Shown here one piece after another: positions 5,291-5,342 of a stretch of DNA of 5,342 bases (positions are counted from its first letter, which is position 1; the number at the start of each line of letters is the position of its first letter). The translations under genes were made by a program, and so were the position numbers. Source of the DNA: Firmicutes bacterium AM55-24TS. GTDB lineage: Bacteria; Bacillota; Clostridia; UBA1381. Location of the stretch: assembly GCA_003460745.1 (NCBI GenBank), contig QTVU01000093.1, positions 1 through 5,342 on the forward strand. Reading direction: 5' to 3'. The notes under the pieces were generated by a model. That model did no database searches and had not been told where the DNA came from. It was given only the letters and a program-made list of their open reading frames with translations.

Positions 5291-5342
5291 CAAATTCCGA
5301 AAGGTACAAAACACCTGCCTAAGCCCTGTCTATCAAATTTTT
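5268..5342 (+). CDS. Possible 5' end of a divergent gene, unrecognised
   Basis: A GTG at 5268 is preceded at 7 bases by AGAGG (5256-5260) and opens 25 codons without a stop up to the window edge. The peptide begins (M)KKQIFFTKFRKVQ and resembles no family I recognise. A 25-codon run is too short to be convincing. No convincing rightward promoter is seen, the first codons coincide with an inverted repeat, and the proposed ribosome binding site abuts the -35 box of the leftward distal promoter. It may not be a gene. Confidence 0.2.
   Translation, partial: MKKQIFFTKFRKVQNTCLSPVYQIF

Noticed and set aside
5287..5340. A leftward open frame of 17 codons ending in TGA at 5289-5287 that could be the tail of an upstream gene, followed by the 5268-5290 inverted repeat as a weak terminator
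   Set aside because: It is too short to judge, enters from outside the window, and resembles no protein I know. The opposite strand is also open over the same bases, so neither reading is supported well.
1..5342. CRISPR arrays, tRNA or rRNA genes, transposase genes
   Set aside because: No spaced direct repeats of CRISPR type, no cloverleaf or rRNA-like segments, and no transposase-like protein were seen on either strand.

Overview
The window is AT-rich and nearly all its coding capacity is on the minus strand, so transcription runs right to left. It holds a complete high-affinity phosphate-uptake operon, pstS-pstC-pstA-pstB-phoU (5033 down to 1038), followed by a separately promoted radical SAM gene of the spore-photoproduct-lyase-like family (919 down to 50). 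AT-rich DNA, strong AGGAG-type ribosome binding sites, a lipoprotein signal peptide on the binding protein, consensus sigma-A promoters and U-tailed terminators all suggest a Gram-positive Bacillota, most likely an anaerobic gut or rumen member of the class Clostridia. The genus cannot be read from the sequence.

Layout, in the direction of transcription. Positions 5342 to 5034 form a regulatory region. It has a near-consensus promoter (TTGACA, 17 bp, TATAGT), a leader of about 100 nt ending in a terminator-like hairpin, several TTTACA repeats resembling Gram-positive Pho-box half-sites, and a second promoter with a perfect TATAAT but no good -35, just before the pstS ribosome binding site. 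pstS, pstC and pstA overlap by 4 nt at each ATGA junction. pstB follows after 27 nt with a GTG start and a distant ribosome binding site, and phoU overlaps the pstB stop by one base. A clear intrinsic terminator follows phoU. The radical SAM gene then has its own promoter and ends just before a 17-bp perfect inverted repeat at the left edge.

How the genes work together: PstS captures phosphate outside the membrane, PstC and PstA form the channel, PstB hydrolyses ATP to drive import, and PhoU links transporter activity to phosphate signalling. No PhoP/PhoR-type two-component genes lie in the window. The radical SAM gene appears to be an unrelated neighbour.

The main finding is that PstS is circularly permuted. 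The half carrying the RxxxSGT phosphate-binding loop and the IGYV segment, normally C-terminal, comes first, directly after the lipobox. The half carrying GSSSVSP, DIGMASRE, ALDGIAVIVN and IFTG...W, normally N-terminal, comes second. The frame is continuous, the signal peptide is intact and the recognisable ligand-loop residues are kept, so this looks like a working rearranged binding protein rather than a broken gene. Second in interest is the operon leader, which pairs a strong promoter with an early terminator.
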